A program made the translations under genes and the position numbers. The notes under the pieces were generated by a model. That model worked only from the letters and a program-made list of their open reading frames with translations, had not been told where the DNA came from and ran no database searches. Source: Euborellia annulipes (taxonomy: Eukaryota > Arthropoda > Insecta > Dermaptera > Anisolabididae). Taken from it: DNA of 64,000 nucleotides. Positions within the stretch are counted from its first letter, which is position 1, and the number at the start of each line of letters is the position of its first letter. Below are positions 1 through 10,364 of this stretch, in pieces. The DNA is taken from the NCBI GenBank assembly GCA_023213315.1, contig JAKCPI010004290.1, forward strand, positions 78,097 through 142,096, given 5' to 3'.

Positions 1-125
1 TAACTTCCGCTTACTTATTATATATATGTAATATATATAGAGAGGGAGTATTTGGGATTCATGTTAAAAATTTGATATCGAAATTTTAATGGAAATACAC
101 GTTTTGAGGCCTCTTGGTTTATCTT
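1..125 (-). repeat. Rep-A fragment, 5'-truncated by window edge
   Basis: The stretch matches the region next to the GGTAAGAGAAAGTA end of other Rep-A copies (10540-10640, 33260-33330): an AT-rich 'tatatagagag' block, then 'catgtcaaaaattcgatgtcgag'-like sequence and 'atacacgttttgaggc'. Seen by direct comparison within the window. No coding content. Confidence 0.7.
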
Positions 126-218
126 TGAATAAAATATCTCAAGAATCAAAAGATCTAGAAGATTGAAATTCAGGCATTGAATACATACACAATTCTAGTC
201 TGAATAAAAAAAATAAAA

Positions 219-575
219 AATCTGGTGTGACTGGTCGCACAGCACACAACTTTCTCTTACCAAGTTGTGTTCTGTGCTTGTCGCACCAGATTATTTGTGT
301 CGGGATATATTTACTTTCGACCGATATATTAAAATTCAAGATGTAAAATTTAAAGTATGGGAATATATTTCTAGTTTGTTACCATGGCAACCATTTCTTT
401 TCTATTTCAACTTCCCGTACAAGAGTAAAATATGCTTCAAAGAATTTTGAGAGCAAATACATTTTAAAGAGCATCTAAAAAATAATTGATTTTTGAATTT
501 TAATCAAAATCGTTGGAGCGAATTTTAAGAAAATCTCTCTAATATATATTCACATATATAGAGGTAAGAGAAAGT
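219..575 (+). repeat. Rep-A copy (hairpin end plus shortened body)
   Basis: Starts with the hairpin TCTGGTGTGACTGGTCGCAC...GTCGCACCAGA (221-291), continues with the body (a 'gatgtaaaattta' block, an X-box-like GTTACCATGGCAAC at 378-391, 'aaagagcatctaaaaaataattg') and ends at the conserved GAGGTAAGAGAAAG (561-574). The middle part holding 'gtacatcagtaaagtactag' in longer copies is missing. This is a non-coding, non-autonomous repeat; its superfamily is unknown to me. Confidence 0.8.
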
Positions 576-704
576 GAAATGTATAAAAATGCATTACCAA
601 ATAAGGGCTATGGTTGAATTGTAAGCTACTAATAGTTTTTTTGAATTATTATTTACTAAATTAAATATAATAAACCAATTAGTCTAAATATATAATAGCG
701 GAGT

Positions 705-1075
705 GTCCGTCTTGTCTGTCACCCTCTGTTTGACCAACTTCCCGTTGGAATTTTGAAACGAAATTTTGCAGTCTTATAAAGGACGTTTTGGAGAGTTCAG
801 GAAAAATACTCGGGTCCCGGAATTCTTATAACTTTTTGAGTTATTAATTCCTAAAGTTACGATTTCTCTCATAGGAAATGTATAGAGAAATATCTATGTA
901 TTCTTTGCATTTATATATTCTATGAATGTAAGCAAATCCTCAAGCAAGGTACTGGATTGGAATTATTTTTCTTATAATTAAGAAAAGGCGAGGGTCCGCC
1001 GCAGGCGGGCCGGAGCCAGTTTGAAGGGGGTCCCCTGGCTTGACGCGAATGCGGGCGACGCGGCTAGTTGTTTAA
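705..1075 (+). repeat. Rep-E dispersed repeat
   Basis: Contains 'accaacttcccgttggaattttgaaacgaaa' (also at 15080-15115 inverted and, degraded, at 56520-56560), then a GC-rich terminus with 'cgagggtccgccgcaggcgg' and 'gcgacgcggctagt'. The terminus recurs inverted at 40425-40500 ('tactagtcgcgctgcccgc') and degraded at 54320, 55770, 56590 and 56930. Such 'actag..gcgcg' ends flank very abundant non-autonomous elements in arthropod genomes; the exact class is not assignable here. Confidence 0.6.
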
Positions 1076-1079
1076 TTAA

Positions 1080-1699
1080 ATTTATAACCCACGACCTCTA
1101 GTAATACCAGAAAATAGATCTTTATCTAATAAAAGATATTTGAAGTTATTTACAAAAAAAAAATATTTAAAGTCCTTGAGCATCAATGACGTAACCAATT
1201 ATATTTATATATTCTTCTAAAATTATATTTTTTTAATCTAAAATATTTTCAAGAGGAAATAATATATTTATTTATTTATCTTTTAGAAAAAAAAAAAAAA
1301 AAAAATTTGTTTTATGGACTCAGGCAGACTGCCAATCATAATAGAGGGTGAGGAAAGAGAGAGAGAGATAGAAGACGATGACGTCGATATCCGCGACAAA
1401 CAAGAATACAAACAAACATGGCACATAAGACAGACTTGTTTCCTCTTTCTATTTTTTTTTTTTTTTTTTTGTTCATATATGCGAATTCACCCTCAACACA
1501 CACACACACACTCTTTCTCTCTTCCTCTTCTTCCTCTTCTTCTTCTTTCTCAAGGGAGAAGAGAGAAAAGAAAAAAGACAGAGAGTGATTTGTCTGTCTG
1601 TCAAGGACCAAAAAAAAAAAAAAAAAAAGGATGGATGTTGTTTGCTGATCAAACGCAAATCATTTCTATTTTATAAGAAAAAAAGAGAGAGAGAGATGA

Positions 1700-1735
<36 letters not shown>

Positions 1736-2030
1736 GGGATCTCGAGGGGGTGGCTTTTGAAAAATCGATACAAAACTAGAGATGTAAAAGTAATATTTTT
1801 TTTTTTTTTGCTTATAAAAATTTCAAAAAATTATTTGCGACAGAAAAAAGATAAATATTTCAGTATCATAGATACGGTAATAATTCTCAGATGACAGAGT
1901 AAAAAGAAAAATTTTATTTAAAAAAAAAATTAATAATAATAAGCGGTTTGGATGGATTAAGAACTAACTATTTACAAATTGAATCTTGTTTTCTATATTT
2001 TACAAAAAAAAAAAAAAAAAAAAATTAAAA
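1080..2030. repeat. Simple-sequence-rich, gene-free stretch
   Basis: Holds homopolymers and microsatellites: A-run 1286-1305, T-run about 1450-1470, (CA)n 1496-1511, a C/T-rich tract 1511-1555, A-run about 1608-1628, (GA)n 1684-1697, (TG)n about 1700-1726 and A-run 2004-2023. Apparent reading frames on either strand here consist of low-complexity residues (Phe, Lys, Cys-Val) and are not genes. I see no other feature. Confidence 0.75.
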
Positions 2031-2032
2031 AA

Positions 2033-2250
2033 AAGCCCATAAAAATTCGTCAATTAGTTTCAGAGTTTAAAATTTAAAAGAATTAAATCTCATAATTGTG
2101 ATTTTATAATTATTGATTTAAAATAAATTTTTATTAATTTATTAGAATCTACATAAATAAATAATAAATGAAAGATTTAATTTCTTTTATTTTTCATATA
2201 AACTCACAAACTAATTGACGAATTTTGATGGGATTTTTTTTTTGTAGAAA
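2033..2250. repeat. Rep-B inverted pair (fold-back unit 1)
   Basis: Left arm 'cccataaaaattcgtcaat' followed by 'agtttcagagttt' and 'taaatctcataattgtg'; right arm is the reverse, 'aaactaattgacgaattttgatggg' followed by a poly-T run. The arms face outward-in around about 150 bp of AT-rich spacer. A second copy of the same pair follows at 2335, so the two units form a short head-to-tail array. Confidence 0.75.
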
Positions 2251-2334
2251 ATTTAGTTTGAGATTTTAAATGTAGCTAATAATAAGAACTAGTTAATAAT
2301 AAATTAAAAATTCCAAGATATATAAAGAACAAAA

Positions 2335-2550
2335 ATCCCATCAAAATTCGTCAATTAGTTTCAGAGTTTAAGTAAAAATTCAAAATTTAAAAGAATTAAA
2401 TCTGATTTAAATTAAATTTTAATTAATTTATTAGAATTACATGAATAAAGAAATTTAAATAATAATTGGATGAATTTATCTTTTTAATTTTAATTCTCAC
2501 ATAAACTCACAAACTAGTTGACGGATTTTGATGGGATTTTTTTTTAAGTG
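2335..2550. repeat. Rep-B inverted pair (fold-back unit 2)
   Basis: Same structure as the unit at 2033-2250 at about 300 bp spacing: 'cccatcaaaattcgtcaatt', 'agtttcagagtttaag', spacer, then 'aaactagttgacggattttg' and a T-run. Sequence identity between the two units is high enough to indicate tandem duplication of a fold-back element. Confidence 0.7.
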
Positions 2551-3728
2551 TAGGAAATTTGTTTTGAGACTTTAGGAAAAATAGCTAATAATAAATTAAC
2601 AATTCAGGTATTCATTCTTAAAATTCAAAATTCATCTTTTTTTCTTCTAATTTGTTGAACTTTTTTGTCATGAATAATTTCATATTTAAACAACATATAC
2701 AATTGATATGAATAAACATGAAATCAAAACAAACTCACGAATGAATGAATCAAATTTCAATAATTCCCGCTGCAGGTATTCAGTAACAGTTACCGGTGGA
2801 ATGATTTTTGATAGGTTTTTAATGCATTTAACATAAGGCTTTTAAATCAATTTAAAATGTTATAGATTGCATTTATACTATCAAACGAAAGACAAAATCT
2901 GTCTGTAAAAACGCATGGACTACGAAACTACTGGACGGATTTTCGTAAAGTTTTTTTTTTAACGCATGGACTACGAAACTTCTGGGCGGATTTTCTGGTT
3001 TTAATAGAACGAGAATTTTCTGGAAGGGGTTATAGGATGTCATTAATTTATATAAGAGTAGAGAATCAAAATATTGAATTTTCCCATTGGCAAGCATTAA
3101 ATTAAATTAAAGTCAATTATTTATAAAAATAATTAAATCTCTGAAATTTCTTTTCTGGAAATGGTAAAGGAAAAATTTCAAAAATAAAAATAATAATAAT
3201 AATAATAATAATAAATAATAAAAATAATTAAAATTTTGATATAAGTAATTTATTTTTTCATAGGAATATATAGATAGATATTTATAAAATACATAAAACA
3301 ATTTTTTTTTTTAATTTTAACAAATAGATTTTTAAGAGAAGTTATTTGTTAATAAGCCAGAAATATTAATTGTTAGAAACGAGTTGACTGAAATTGGGTC
3401 ACAGGCGGGCCCGGGCCAGCTAGAAAGGCCTCAGAGGGATCGACGGCAAGCTTTAAATAAAATATCCAAAATTGAGGTGTTGTTATTTGATTGGGAAGGG
3501 AATCCCTGTTATGACAGCCATGTGACAGGACAAGCCCTAAGGGCCGAAACAAGAAAATAAACATCATCGACCATGATGCATGCATGCATGCATTCATGCA
3601 TTCAACTCTCTGCGAGATGGAAAACAAGAACCGACAGCCAATGAGAGAGCAAACAAATCTCCTCTACCCTTCCTCTTATTGAGTCCATTCAAAGAGTTAT
3701 ATGCTAATTAACATATGTTGGCTCATAG
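2551..3728. other. No gene; minor repeats and unique sequence
   Basis: A duplicated motif 'acgcatggactacgaaact' plus 'gg(a/g)cggattttc' occurs at 2911 and 2961, resembling the 'gaaact..tgga..gattttcgt' ends common in arthropod repeats. (AAT)n lies at 3188-3216. 3370-3720 is less AT-rich and looks single-copy, with 'tgcatgcatgcatgcattcatgcattc' near 3577-3603. I see no coding signature. Confidence 0.5.
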
Positions 3729-4895
3729 TCTGGTGTGACTGACCGCACATCACCCAAGGTATTTAGATAGTTTATTAAAATTTATAGTGCCGGGATGACC
3801 GGGCGCGAACTCGGTGTTTTTTTTTTTTTTTTTTATTGGAAAAAAAATAAAAAAGTATTATACCTCAGTAAAATATTAGTACTCGAAGTATCCTAAAGAC
3901 AAAACTTAGCTTATATATTGTTACTTAAAATTTGAAATAAATCAATGTGAATTTTTAAGAAAATTGAAAAAACTAGAAAAGTACATCAGTAAAGTACTAA
4001 TATGCCTGGTTTCCCAAAGACGATAACAATCGTGCTTTGTTTTCTATACCACAAATAATAAATATTTAAAATTTGAAAGAATTCGGTAGGAAATTTGCGA
4101 GAAAAGTGGAAAAAACTAAAAAAAGTACATCAGTAAAGTACTAGAATTCGATGTTTCCCAAAGACGAGACTTAGTGTGCTTTGTTTTATTTATGGGAAAT
4201 AATACATATTTAAAATTTGAAAGAAATTGTCAAAGGAAATATTGAGAAAAGTGAAAAAAACTAAAAAAGTACATCAGTAAAGTACTAGTACTCGAGGTTT
4301 CCCAAAAACGAGATCAATTGTACTTTGTTTTTTATAACGCAAATAATAAATATTTAAAATTTGAAATAAATCGTTTAAGTGAATTAAGAGAAATGTGAAA
4401 AAAACTAAAAAAGTACATCAGTAAAGTACTAGAATTCGACGTTTCCCAAAGACAAGACTTTGCTTAATTTGTTTCCTATACCGCGAATAGTAAATATTTA
4501 AAATTTGAAAGAAATCGGTAAAGGGAATTCGGAGAAAAATTGAAAAAACTAAAAAAGTACATCAGAAAAGTACTAGTATTCGAATTTTCCCCAAGATGAG
4601 ACCTAGCGCGATTTCATATTGGTGCTGGAAATAGCGTATATTTAAAAAATAATTGATTTATGAATTTTAATAAAAAAATTTTTGAGCTAATTTTGAAAAA
4701 AAAAATCGAAAAAAGTATATCAGTAAAGTATTAAATAGTACTCTTTGGTAAATTTTATTCAAAAGCTAGATATTGCGTGCCAGACTTAAATATAAAATTC
4801 TAATTTTCTAGCTCTAGTTCTTAAGATATTTTGGTCACAAATTGTCAAACACACATTTTTTTTTTAACGTGTATTTCCATCAAAATCGATTTTTT
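3729..4895 (+). repeat. Rep-A copy expanded by an internal tandem array
   Basis: Begins with the hairpin-arm sequence TCTGGTGTGACTGACCGCAC (3729) and ends with 'gtgtatttccatcaaaatcga' (about 4868-4889), a typical Rep-A flank. Between them the segment with 'aaaagtacatcagtaaagtactag' has been multiplied (see the next entry). Other Rep-A copies carry one such segment, so the array arose inside this element. Confidence 0.7.
3853..4760 (+). repeat. Tandem array, period about 144 bp, about 6-7 units
   Basis: The marker 'gta(c/t)atcagtaaagta' begins at about 3853, 3981, 4125, 4269, 4413, 4556 and 4715, giving spacings near 128, 144, 144, 144, 143 and 159. Each unit also contains 'ttcccaaagacgaga', 'tttgtttt(c/t)tataccgc' and 'aatatttaaaatttgaaagaaat'. 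The outer units are most diverged, as expected of an array evolving by unequal exchange. Confidence 0.85.
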
Positions 4896-5955
4896 TTATT
4901 TTCTATAAAAATATCCCTTAAAGTTTTTTTTTTTTTCTTATTTTTTGTTTGATATATTAAAATAAAAATTTATTAAATCCTTAAGCAAAAATAAATAAAT
5001 AAATAAATAGACTTACTTTTTTTATTTTTAAAGAGTTATCTTCCTTTCTTTTTTTTTTTTTATTTTTATAAATAATTTAATTTTCTCTTTGTCTTCTCTA
5101 GATTATTAAATTTATCCTTTTATCAATTTTTATTTTTATCAATTGAATTTTTACCTTAAAAATAAAAAAAAAAAATAAAAATATAGAATAAATAAAATGA
5201 AGAAAAAATAAAAATAAAATAGTCAAACTAAAATAAAACAGTAAAAATATAAATAAAAAAATAAGACAATAGATAGAAGATGAATTAGATAAGATAGAAA
5301 GGAGATTTGCCTGTTGAAAAACAAAATATGGATATATAAAAAATAATTTAATTAAATTAGCATCCACTGAAAAAGGCTTGCAGTTAAAGCCGAAACGTAT
5401 CTATGATAAATAGGAAGAAATCAAAAGACGTTGTAATTAATAAAAAATAAAAAAAATAAATTTAAAGGAATTAATTAAATTAAAGGAAACAGTTAATTAT
5501 GGAAATTTTATATATATCATTAATTACTAAATAATAATTGTGAGATTTAATTAATAATTCCAATTCTCGCATAGATTCTGAAATTACTTAACGAATTTTT
5601 ATGGGCCTTTTTTTTATTTAATTTTTACGGTGATTTTAGAGTCAAATGAGATATATCGATTCAAAATAACCCACCCTCTAGTGATAAAATTTTAGAAATT
5701 TATTTTAGGATGGTGGTGCAACCTCCCTGAAGCGAAATAATTTTATAGTAACCCCCTTGATATTTGGGAAAACTCGAAAATTTTAAATAAAATTAGAGAA
5801 GATTACAAACCAGTAGTTGACCATGCTCTCTACAAGTTGACAATTTCAATCTACTGGTGCTGAGGTTACTTTAATTAAGTAATGGAAATAGTAGAAAACA
5901 AAGAGAAAGCGGAGGCAAGTCAATCAAAAATGGTTGCCAATATTCAAAATTAAAA
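4896..5955. other. AT-rich, gene-free; one Rep-B half
   Basis: Mostly A/T runs (4905-5050, 5155-5220). A single Rep-B half lies at 5535-5612 ('gattctgaaattacttaacg', 'aatttttatgggcc', T-run). 5640-5940 is less repetitive, with 'aacccaccctctagtg' and 'caacctccctgaagcg'. I see no coding or RNA gene. Confidence 0.5.
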
Positions 5956-6935
5956 TTAAAAACACAAGGTGATATGTGTTTATTGGTAGCTATAAACAAT
6001 TGATACGTATTTCAACATCATCTGTAGATGACACACCAAGTGTCGAAATACGTTTAAGTATGCTAATATATTGAAACATCACTTTGTGTTTTACAAGTTT
6101 ACTATTCCAAGTTAAAACTAAAATTAACAGTTTAAATTTAAAATATTAGCGTGTCATATGTCACTATTTTTTTCGATAAGCACAAAATAAGAGGAAATCG
6201 TATCAAACAAAACGGAAGCTAGTGCAATTCAAACTAAAAACACAAGGTGATATGTTTTTATAGGTATAAACACTTGATACGTATTTCGACATCATCTGAA
6301 ACGGACTCACTAAGTGTCGAAATACGAATACCAATAAATAATATATTGAAACATATCACCTTGTGTTTTTTTTTTTTTTAATTGACCTAATCATACCAAT
6401 TTAAAATAACAGCGTGTCAAATGTCACTATTTTTTTTTTTTAGGCACAAATGATAAGCACAAATTAAGAAGAAATAGTATAAAACAAAAAGGAAGTGTGG
6501 GCAATTCAAACTAAAAACACAAGGTGATATGTTTTTATAGGTATAAACACTTGATACGTATTTCGACACGATCTGAAACGGACTCACTAAGTGTCGAAAT
6601 ACGTATACCAATAAATAATATATTGAAACATATCACCTTGTGTTTTTTAAATTTAAATTCACCTAATTATACCAATTTAAAATATCAGCGTGTCAAATGT
6701 CACTATTTTTTAATTTTGGAAAGATAAGCACAAATTAAGAAGAAATAGTTAAAAACAAAAAGGAAGCGAGTGCAATTCAATCAAAATTCAAACTAAAAAC
6801 ACAAGGTGATATGTTTTTATAGGTATAAACAGATACGTATTTCGACACGATCTGAAACGGACTCACTAAGTGTCGAAATACGAATACCAATAAATAACAT
6901 ATTGAAACATATCACCTTGTGTTTTTTTTTATTTT
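5956..6935. repeat. Four tandem palindromic units, period about 278 bp
   Basis: Units begin at about 5961, 6237, 6513 and 6797. Each has a left arm 'aacacaaggtgatatgtttt...cttgatacgtatttcgaca', a short loop with 'ctgaaacggactcacta', and the inverted right arm '...gtgtcgaaatacgtat...aaacatatcaccttgtgttt'. Spacer sequence ('agcacaaattaagaagaaatag', 'aaaaggaag') is also shared between units. The arms contain GAAATACGTATC, the helix III/cleavage side of the hammerhead-like motif described at 29246-29289, but the CTGATGA side is degraded (CAGATGA in unit 2). Confidence 0.8.
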
Positions 6936-7559
6936 AATTGATCTAATCCTATCAATTTTAAATATCACTTTTTATTATGAATATTTCGATTTTAGATTAA
7001 TACCATGATCAACAAGCCTAAAAGAGATTAGAATGACATGCAAAATACTTAACAAACGTGATCGTGTCCCGTCCCGTTCCAACAACGTCCAACAAACAAC
7101 TGAGCCCAAGTAAAAGGAGTTGGAAGGGCATCCGGGACATCAGAAAGGGTGGGGGTAAATAAAAAAAGGGAAAGGGTTATAAGGTTGTGAATATTCAAAC
7201 CCACTCTCTTCCTGATACCTGCACACACAAGGGGACAGACAGGATGCCTATAAATCAGAGCCCGCGAAAACGTCCCGGGGACGGGACCTAAAGGGTTGTC
7301 TATGTCTGTGTGTGTGAACACAAACGTCAAGAGGGGTGACCAGGTAGGGGGGCTGTTTTACATAAGAATCAATCCTCTATGTGTGTTTTCAAAGACCCCA
7401 AAAAAACCTTTCCAGACCATTTATTTAATATTCAAAAAAAAAAGTTTCTTTGAATTTGAAGCATCACAGATGTTTGTATATTTGTATATATTAAAAAAAG
7501 AGTTCAATAATTTAATTAGGATTGTTCGTCAGAAATTCTTAAAGTCAAGTCTTTTATTA
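6936..7559. other. Mostly unique sequence, no supported gene
   Basis: 7045-7340 is less AT-rich, with 'cgtgtcccgtcccgttccaac' and 'cgtcccggggacgggacc', and apparently single-copy. A 93-residue open frame on the minus strand shows no domain, no repeat of hydrophobic pattern and no splice context that I recognise. 7430-7560 is AT-rich. Confidence 0.4.
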
Positions 7560-7622
7560 ACAATATCGCTTAGAACCCGGGACCTCAGGCTTCCCGAACC
7601 CGGGTCCTCAGGCACGAGAAGT
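7560..7622 (-). repeat. tRNA-promoter-like GC-rich fragment
   Basis: 'aacccgggacctcaggcttc' is repeated ('cgaacccgggtcctcaggca') within 60 bp and again at 7993-8034. Read on the minus strand these give GGTTCGGG-type B-box-like segments. Probably the 5' head of a tRNA-derived SINE, but no A box or tail is clear. Confidence 0.3.
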
Positions 7623-7689
7623 TAATTATCCAATAATTTATTTCTATAATCAGCCTATTTTCATTATTCTAGGTTAGAAATCAAAATAT

Positions 7690-7845
7690 TTGTCAAATAA
7701 TAAACACTTGGTGATATGTTTCAAGTTTTTTTTTTAATACACTTTATACGTATTACTGTCATTTTGAAGTCCTGAATTAATGTCGAAATACGTATAAAGT
7801 GTATTATAATATTTCACCAATAAAAATTTGAAACATAGTGTAATA
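7690..7845. repeat. Palindromic element, 'atacgtat' family
   Basis: Left arm 'aaacacttggtgatatgttt...taatacactttatacgtatt' and right arm 'gtcgaaatacgtataaagtgtatta...caaatttt..aaacat' pair with each other around 'actgtcattttgaagtcctg'. Related to the array at 5956-6935 and to 8295-8570. Confidence 0.65.
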
Positions 7846-8294
7846 TATAATTGAATTAGAAAAATTTCAAATTTATATTTATGAAGAATTTAAATAATTT
7901 TTTTTTTTTTTTAATCTATAATTTTAAGATTATTCAAGACCGGAAGCGAATATTCTGAATTTTACAAACTGCTAGCTATTAGCTACGGCAAGTGAACCCG
8001 AAACCTCAGGCTTCCCGAACCCGGGACCTCAGACCCAGATGTTTTGTTGTTTTTTTTTTACTTAATTAAATGGCCGTCGGAAAACCATTTGGCCAATCAT
8101 AAAGTAAGTCTGTTTCAGATATAGGAACCCGAGAAAAAAAAAATTTAATCGGGGCATAAATCTGACTTCTTATTCTCCGAGATCCGTATGCAGATACAGA
8201 TATTAATAATAACCAAGAATTTATTTCTATAATCAGCTTAATTTCATTATACTAGGTTAGAAATCAAAATATTTGTGTTAAATAATATTTTAAA

Positions 8295-8575
8295 TGAAAC
8301 ACTTGGTGATATGTTTCAAGTTTAATTTATACGCATGGGCGTAACTAGAAAATTTGACTGAAGGGGGGGGGGCATGGGACCAGCTAACCTCCGGGGGGCC
8401 TGGAAAGTCCTATATTTTCTCAATTTTCCTTGGGACAGGGAGCTTTCTGGGGGGGGGGGCAATACCCCCTAGTTACGCTCATGTTTATACGTATTACTGT
8501 CCTTTTGAAGTCCTGAATTAATTAGTCGAAAAAGTGTATTAATTCCCCAATAAAAACTTAGTTTAATATAATTGA
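8295..8575. repeat. Palindromic element split by a hAT MITE
   Basis: The same family as 7690-7845: 'aaacacttggtgatatgtttcaagttt' then 'tttatacg', interrupted at 8333, resuming after 8483 with 'tttatacgtattactgtcctttt'. The right arm is eroded. Confidence 0.6.
8334..8483. mobile_element. hAT-type MITE, 150 bp
   Basis: Terminal inverted repeats CATGGGCGTAACTAG (8334) and CTAGTTACGCTCATG (ending 8483) match with one mismatch. Exact 8-bp target duplications TTTATACG lie at 8326-8333 and 8484-8491. An 8-bp duplication is the hAT signature. The interior is G-run-rich ('aaggggggggggcatggg', 'ctgggggggggggca') and non-coding. The uninterrupted target is readable in the sister palindrome at 7690, so the insertion is clear. 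Confidence 0.85.
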
Positions 8576-8722
8576 ACCAGAGGCAAAGACCGAGTTCGGC
8601 GAGCAATTGCAAAATTTTAAATTTCCCTCTCTAACTCGGCTTTCTCTGACTCTGGTCAATCAGCGAGAGTGGTAAACAGTTACATACACAGGAAGTGAAT
8701 AGCTAGTGCTTTACATATATAG

Positions 8723-8989
8723 TAGGAACCGACCGAATATTCGGTTTCGGCCAGTTTCGGTCAAAAAATAACCGAAACCTGAATCTGAAAAGAAGGGATG
8801 AGACTCGCATGCAAAACAAAAAGGTCAAACGATTTGTAAAAGCTGAAAAAATTTAGTCTTCCTAAAAAAAAAGGTAAAATGATTTGAATTTTTTATATGA
8901 TATACAAATTTCGGTTTCGGTATCGGCCGAAATTAAGATTGAGGCCGAAATTCGATTTCGGTTGAAAATCTTGTTTCGGGCGGATCCTA
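8723..8989. mobile_element. hAT-type MITE carrying 'gaatattcggtttcgg'
   Basis: Left end TAGGAACCGACCGAATATTC; right end, read inverted, TAGGATCCGCCCGAAAC. The body is rich in 'ggccgaaa'/'tttcggtt'. Left flank ATATATAG is matched after the second insertion (at 9477-9484, 'atatatag'). The same family, with a perfect duplication, is at 44575-44823. The right edge was later hit by the element at 8992. Confidence 0.75.
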
Positions 8990-8991
8990 AT

Positions 8992-9468
8992 CAGTGGCGG
9001 ATCCAGAGGTGTTTCTCTGGAAGGGGGGGGTAATCTGGTGTGACTGGTCGCACAACACACAATTTTTTTTTTAATTTCGGTAATTTAAAAGCCGCATTCT
9101 GTACTTGTTTGCCAGAATATATATATATATATACAAATCAAATTTTTAAGTATGAATTTTTAAAATTTTACATTAAAAATACAATTATTTATAAGTACAT
9201 CTAATAAGTTATTTGCTAAAAAAAAATTTTTGTATATGATTATTGTAAATTAATTTATTTTTTTCTAAATAAATATTATGATCATAGGCCCTGATGAAGG
9301 TCGACAGGTGACAGACGACCGAAACGTCGGCAAGTAAAAATTAAATAAAATAATTTTTTATTTAACCTCCTGGCTGCAAAGTTTCCTGATTAAAAATAAA
9401 TTTTTTTTTTCGAAAAAAAGTTTATTTTTTGGATTGCCCCATTTACCCCCCTGTATCATCCGCCCTTG
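8992..9468. mobile_element. hAT-type non-autonomous element, 477 bp
   Basis: Ends CAGTGGCGGATCC (8992) and CCGCCCTTG (9468) form the inverted termini. Exact 8-bp duplications ATCCTAAT lie at 8984-8991 and 9469-9476. It contains a Rep-A hairpin-arm-like stretch ('aatctggtgtgactggtcg', 9031) and the hammerhead-like insertion at 9281-9395. A second, more eroded member is at 16240-16660. No transposase. Confidence 0.8.
9281..9395 (+). ncRNA. Hammerhead-like motif in a palindromic retroelement fragment
   Basis: Core CTGATGA (9291-9297), extra A, helix II GGTCG (9299-9303)/CGACC (9316-9320), GAAA (9321-9324), then CGTC with predicted cleavage after C9328. Helix I is only GCC (9288-9290)/GGC (9329-9331). 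The downstream 'ttatttaacctcctggctgc' is shared with 12885-13200, showing a mobile family. Fold is inferred, not tested. Confidence 0.5.
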
Positions 9469-9476
9469 ATCCTAAT

Positions 9477-10364
9477 ATATATAGTAATGATACTTAATTT
9501 TAATTTTATTTAGCCGAAAAAAAAAACAAAATTTAATAAATAAAATAACAATTTTTTTTTCTTCCTCTGACTAAAATTTTATTTTCATTTTATATAAAAT
9601 TTTTTTTACCAATTCACATTCTCAAGGGTGTGATAATATATCATCTTACGTGAAAAAAAAAAAAATTCAATTGTCACTCTATTCTAAAAATATATTTTAT
9701 GGCAATTTCTTTACATTTTGCATTAGTGAGAAGACAAATTGTGGGTTGAATACGACGACGCCCTCTCGGCACCCGGGCGGTGTTCGAAATCGCCCCGATA
9801 AAATATTAAAATGGAAAAAGAAAAAACGGTGGCGGAGAGAGAGAGAGAGGGAACGTGGCGGGGGGGGGGGATGATACCCGGGGGTCGACCGTTATAATAA
9901 ATATAAAATGATTGGAAAAAAAAAAGGGAGTCTGAAAGATGATCTGCATCTCGTTTGAATACATCTACCTGAGTGAGTCTCTGATCACCTGTATTCACAT
10001 CCCTCGTTCAATAGAATTTTTTTTTCTTGAAAAAGGGACGATGACGGGGGCAAAAGGGTTTTTTTTTTTTTATTTTCCGTTTTGCATATATGCATATAAT
10101 TTTTCATTCAGTCGTTAGTCTCGACCTACCTACCCTTTTATATATAGGCCGGCTGGTCTAATCCATCCCCCCCTTCCCCCTCCCCTCCCCACCCCGACAC
10201 TCGTTCCTTTCCGGGTCTTTTTTTTTTTGGGCATTGGAAAAAAAAAAATAATACTTTAATTAAGAAAGAAAAAAAAAAGACTCTTAATGGATCATAGCCT
10301 GCGGTGGACCCTCCATGTGCAAGACAAATTCAATGCCGAAAAAGATCTAAAATAAAAAAAAAAA
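9477..10364. other. No gene; GA/G-rich and pyrimidine tracts
   Basis: AT-rich to 9720. 9740-9895 is GC-richer ('gacgacgccctctcggcac', (GA)n 9835-9849, G-run 9858-9869). 10120-10230 is C/T-rich with 'cccccccttccccctcccc'. No open frame with recognisable protein features on either strand. Confidence 0.45.

Noticed and set aside
705..1075. Protein-coding or rRNA origin for the GC-rich end
   Set aside because: The same GC-rich terminus recurs inverted and degraded at five or more places, so it is a dispersed repeat.
1314..1894. Several overlapping open frames on both strands
   Set aside because: They are translations of poly-A/T, CA, CT and TG tracts (poly-Lys, Phe, Cys-Val) with no domain or codon structure.
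3853..6935. CRISPR-like array
   Set aside because: Periodic repeats are long, diverged and adjacent to mobile-element sequence; no short repeat/spacer structure and the genome is eukaryotic.
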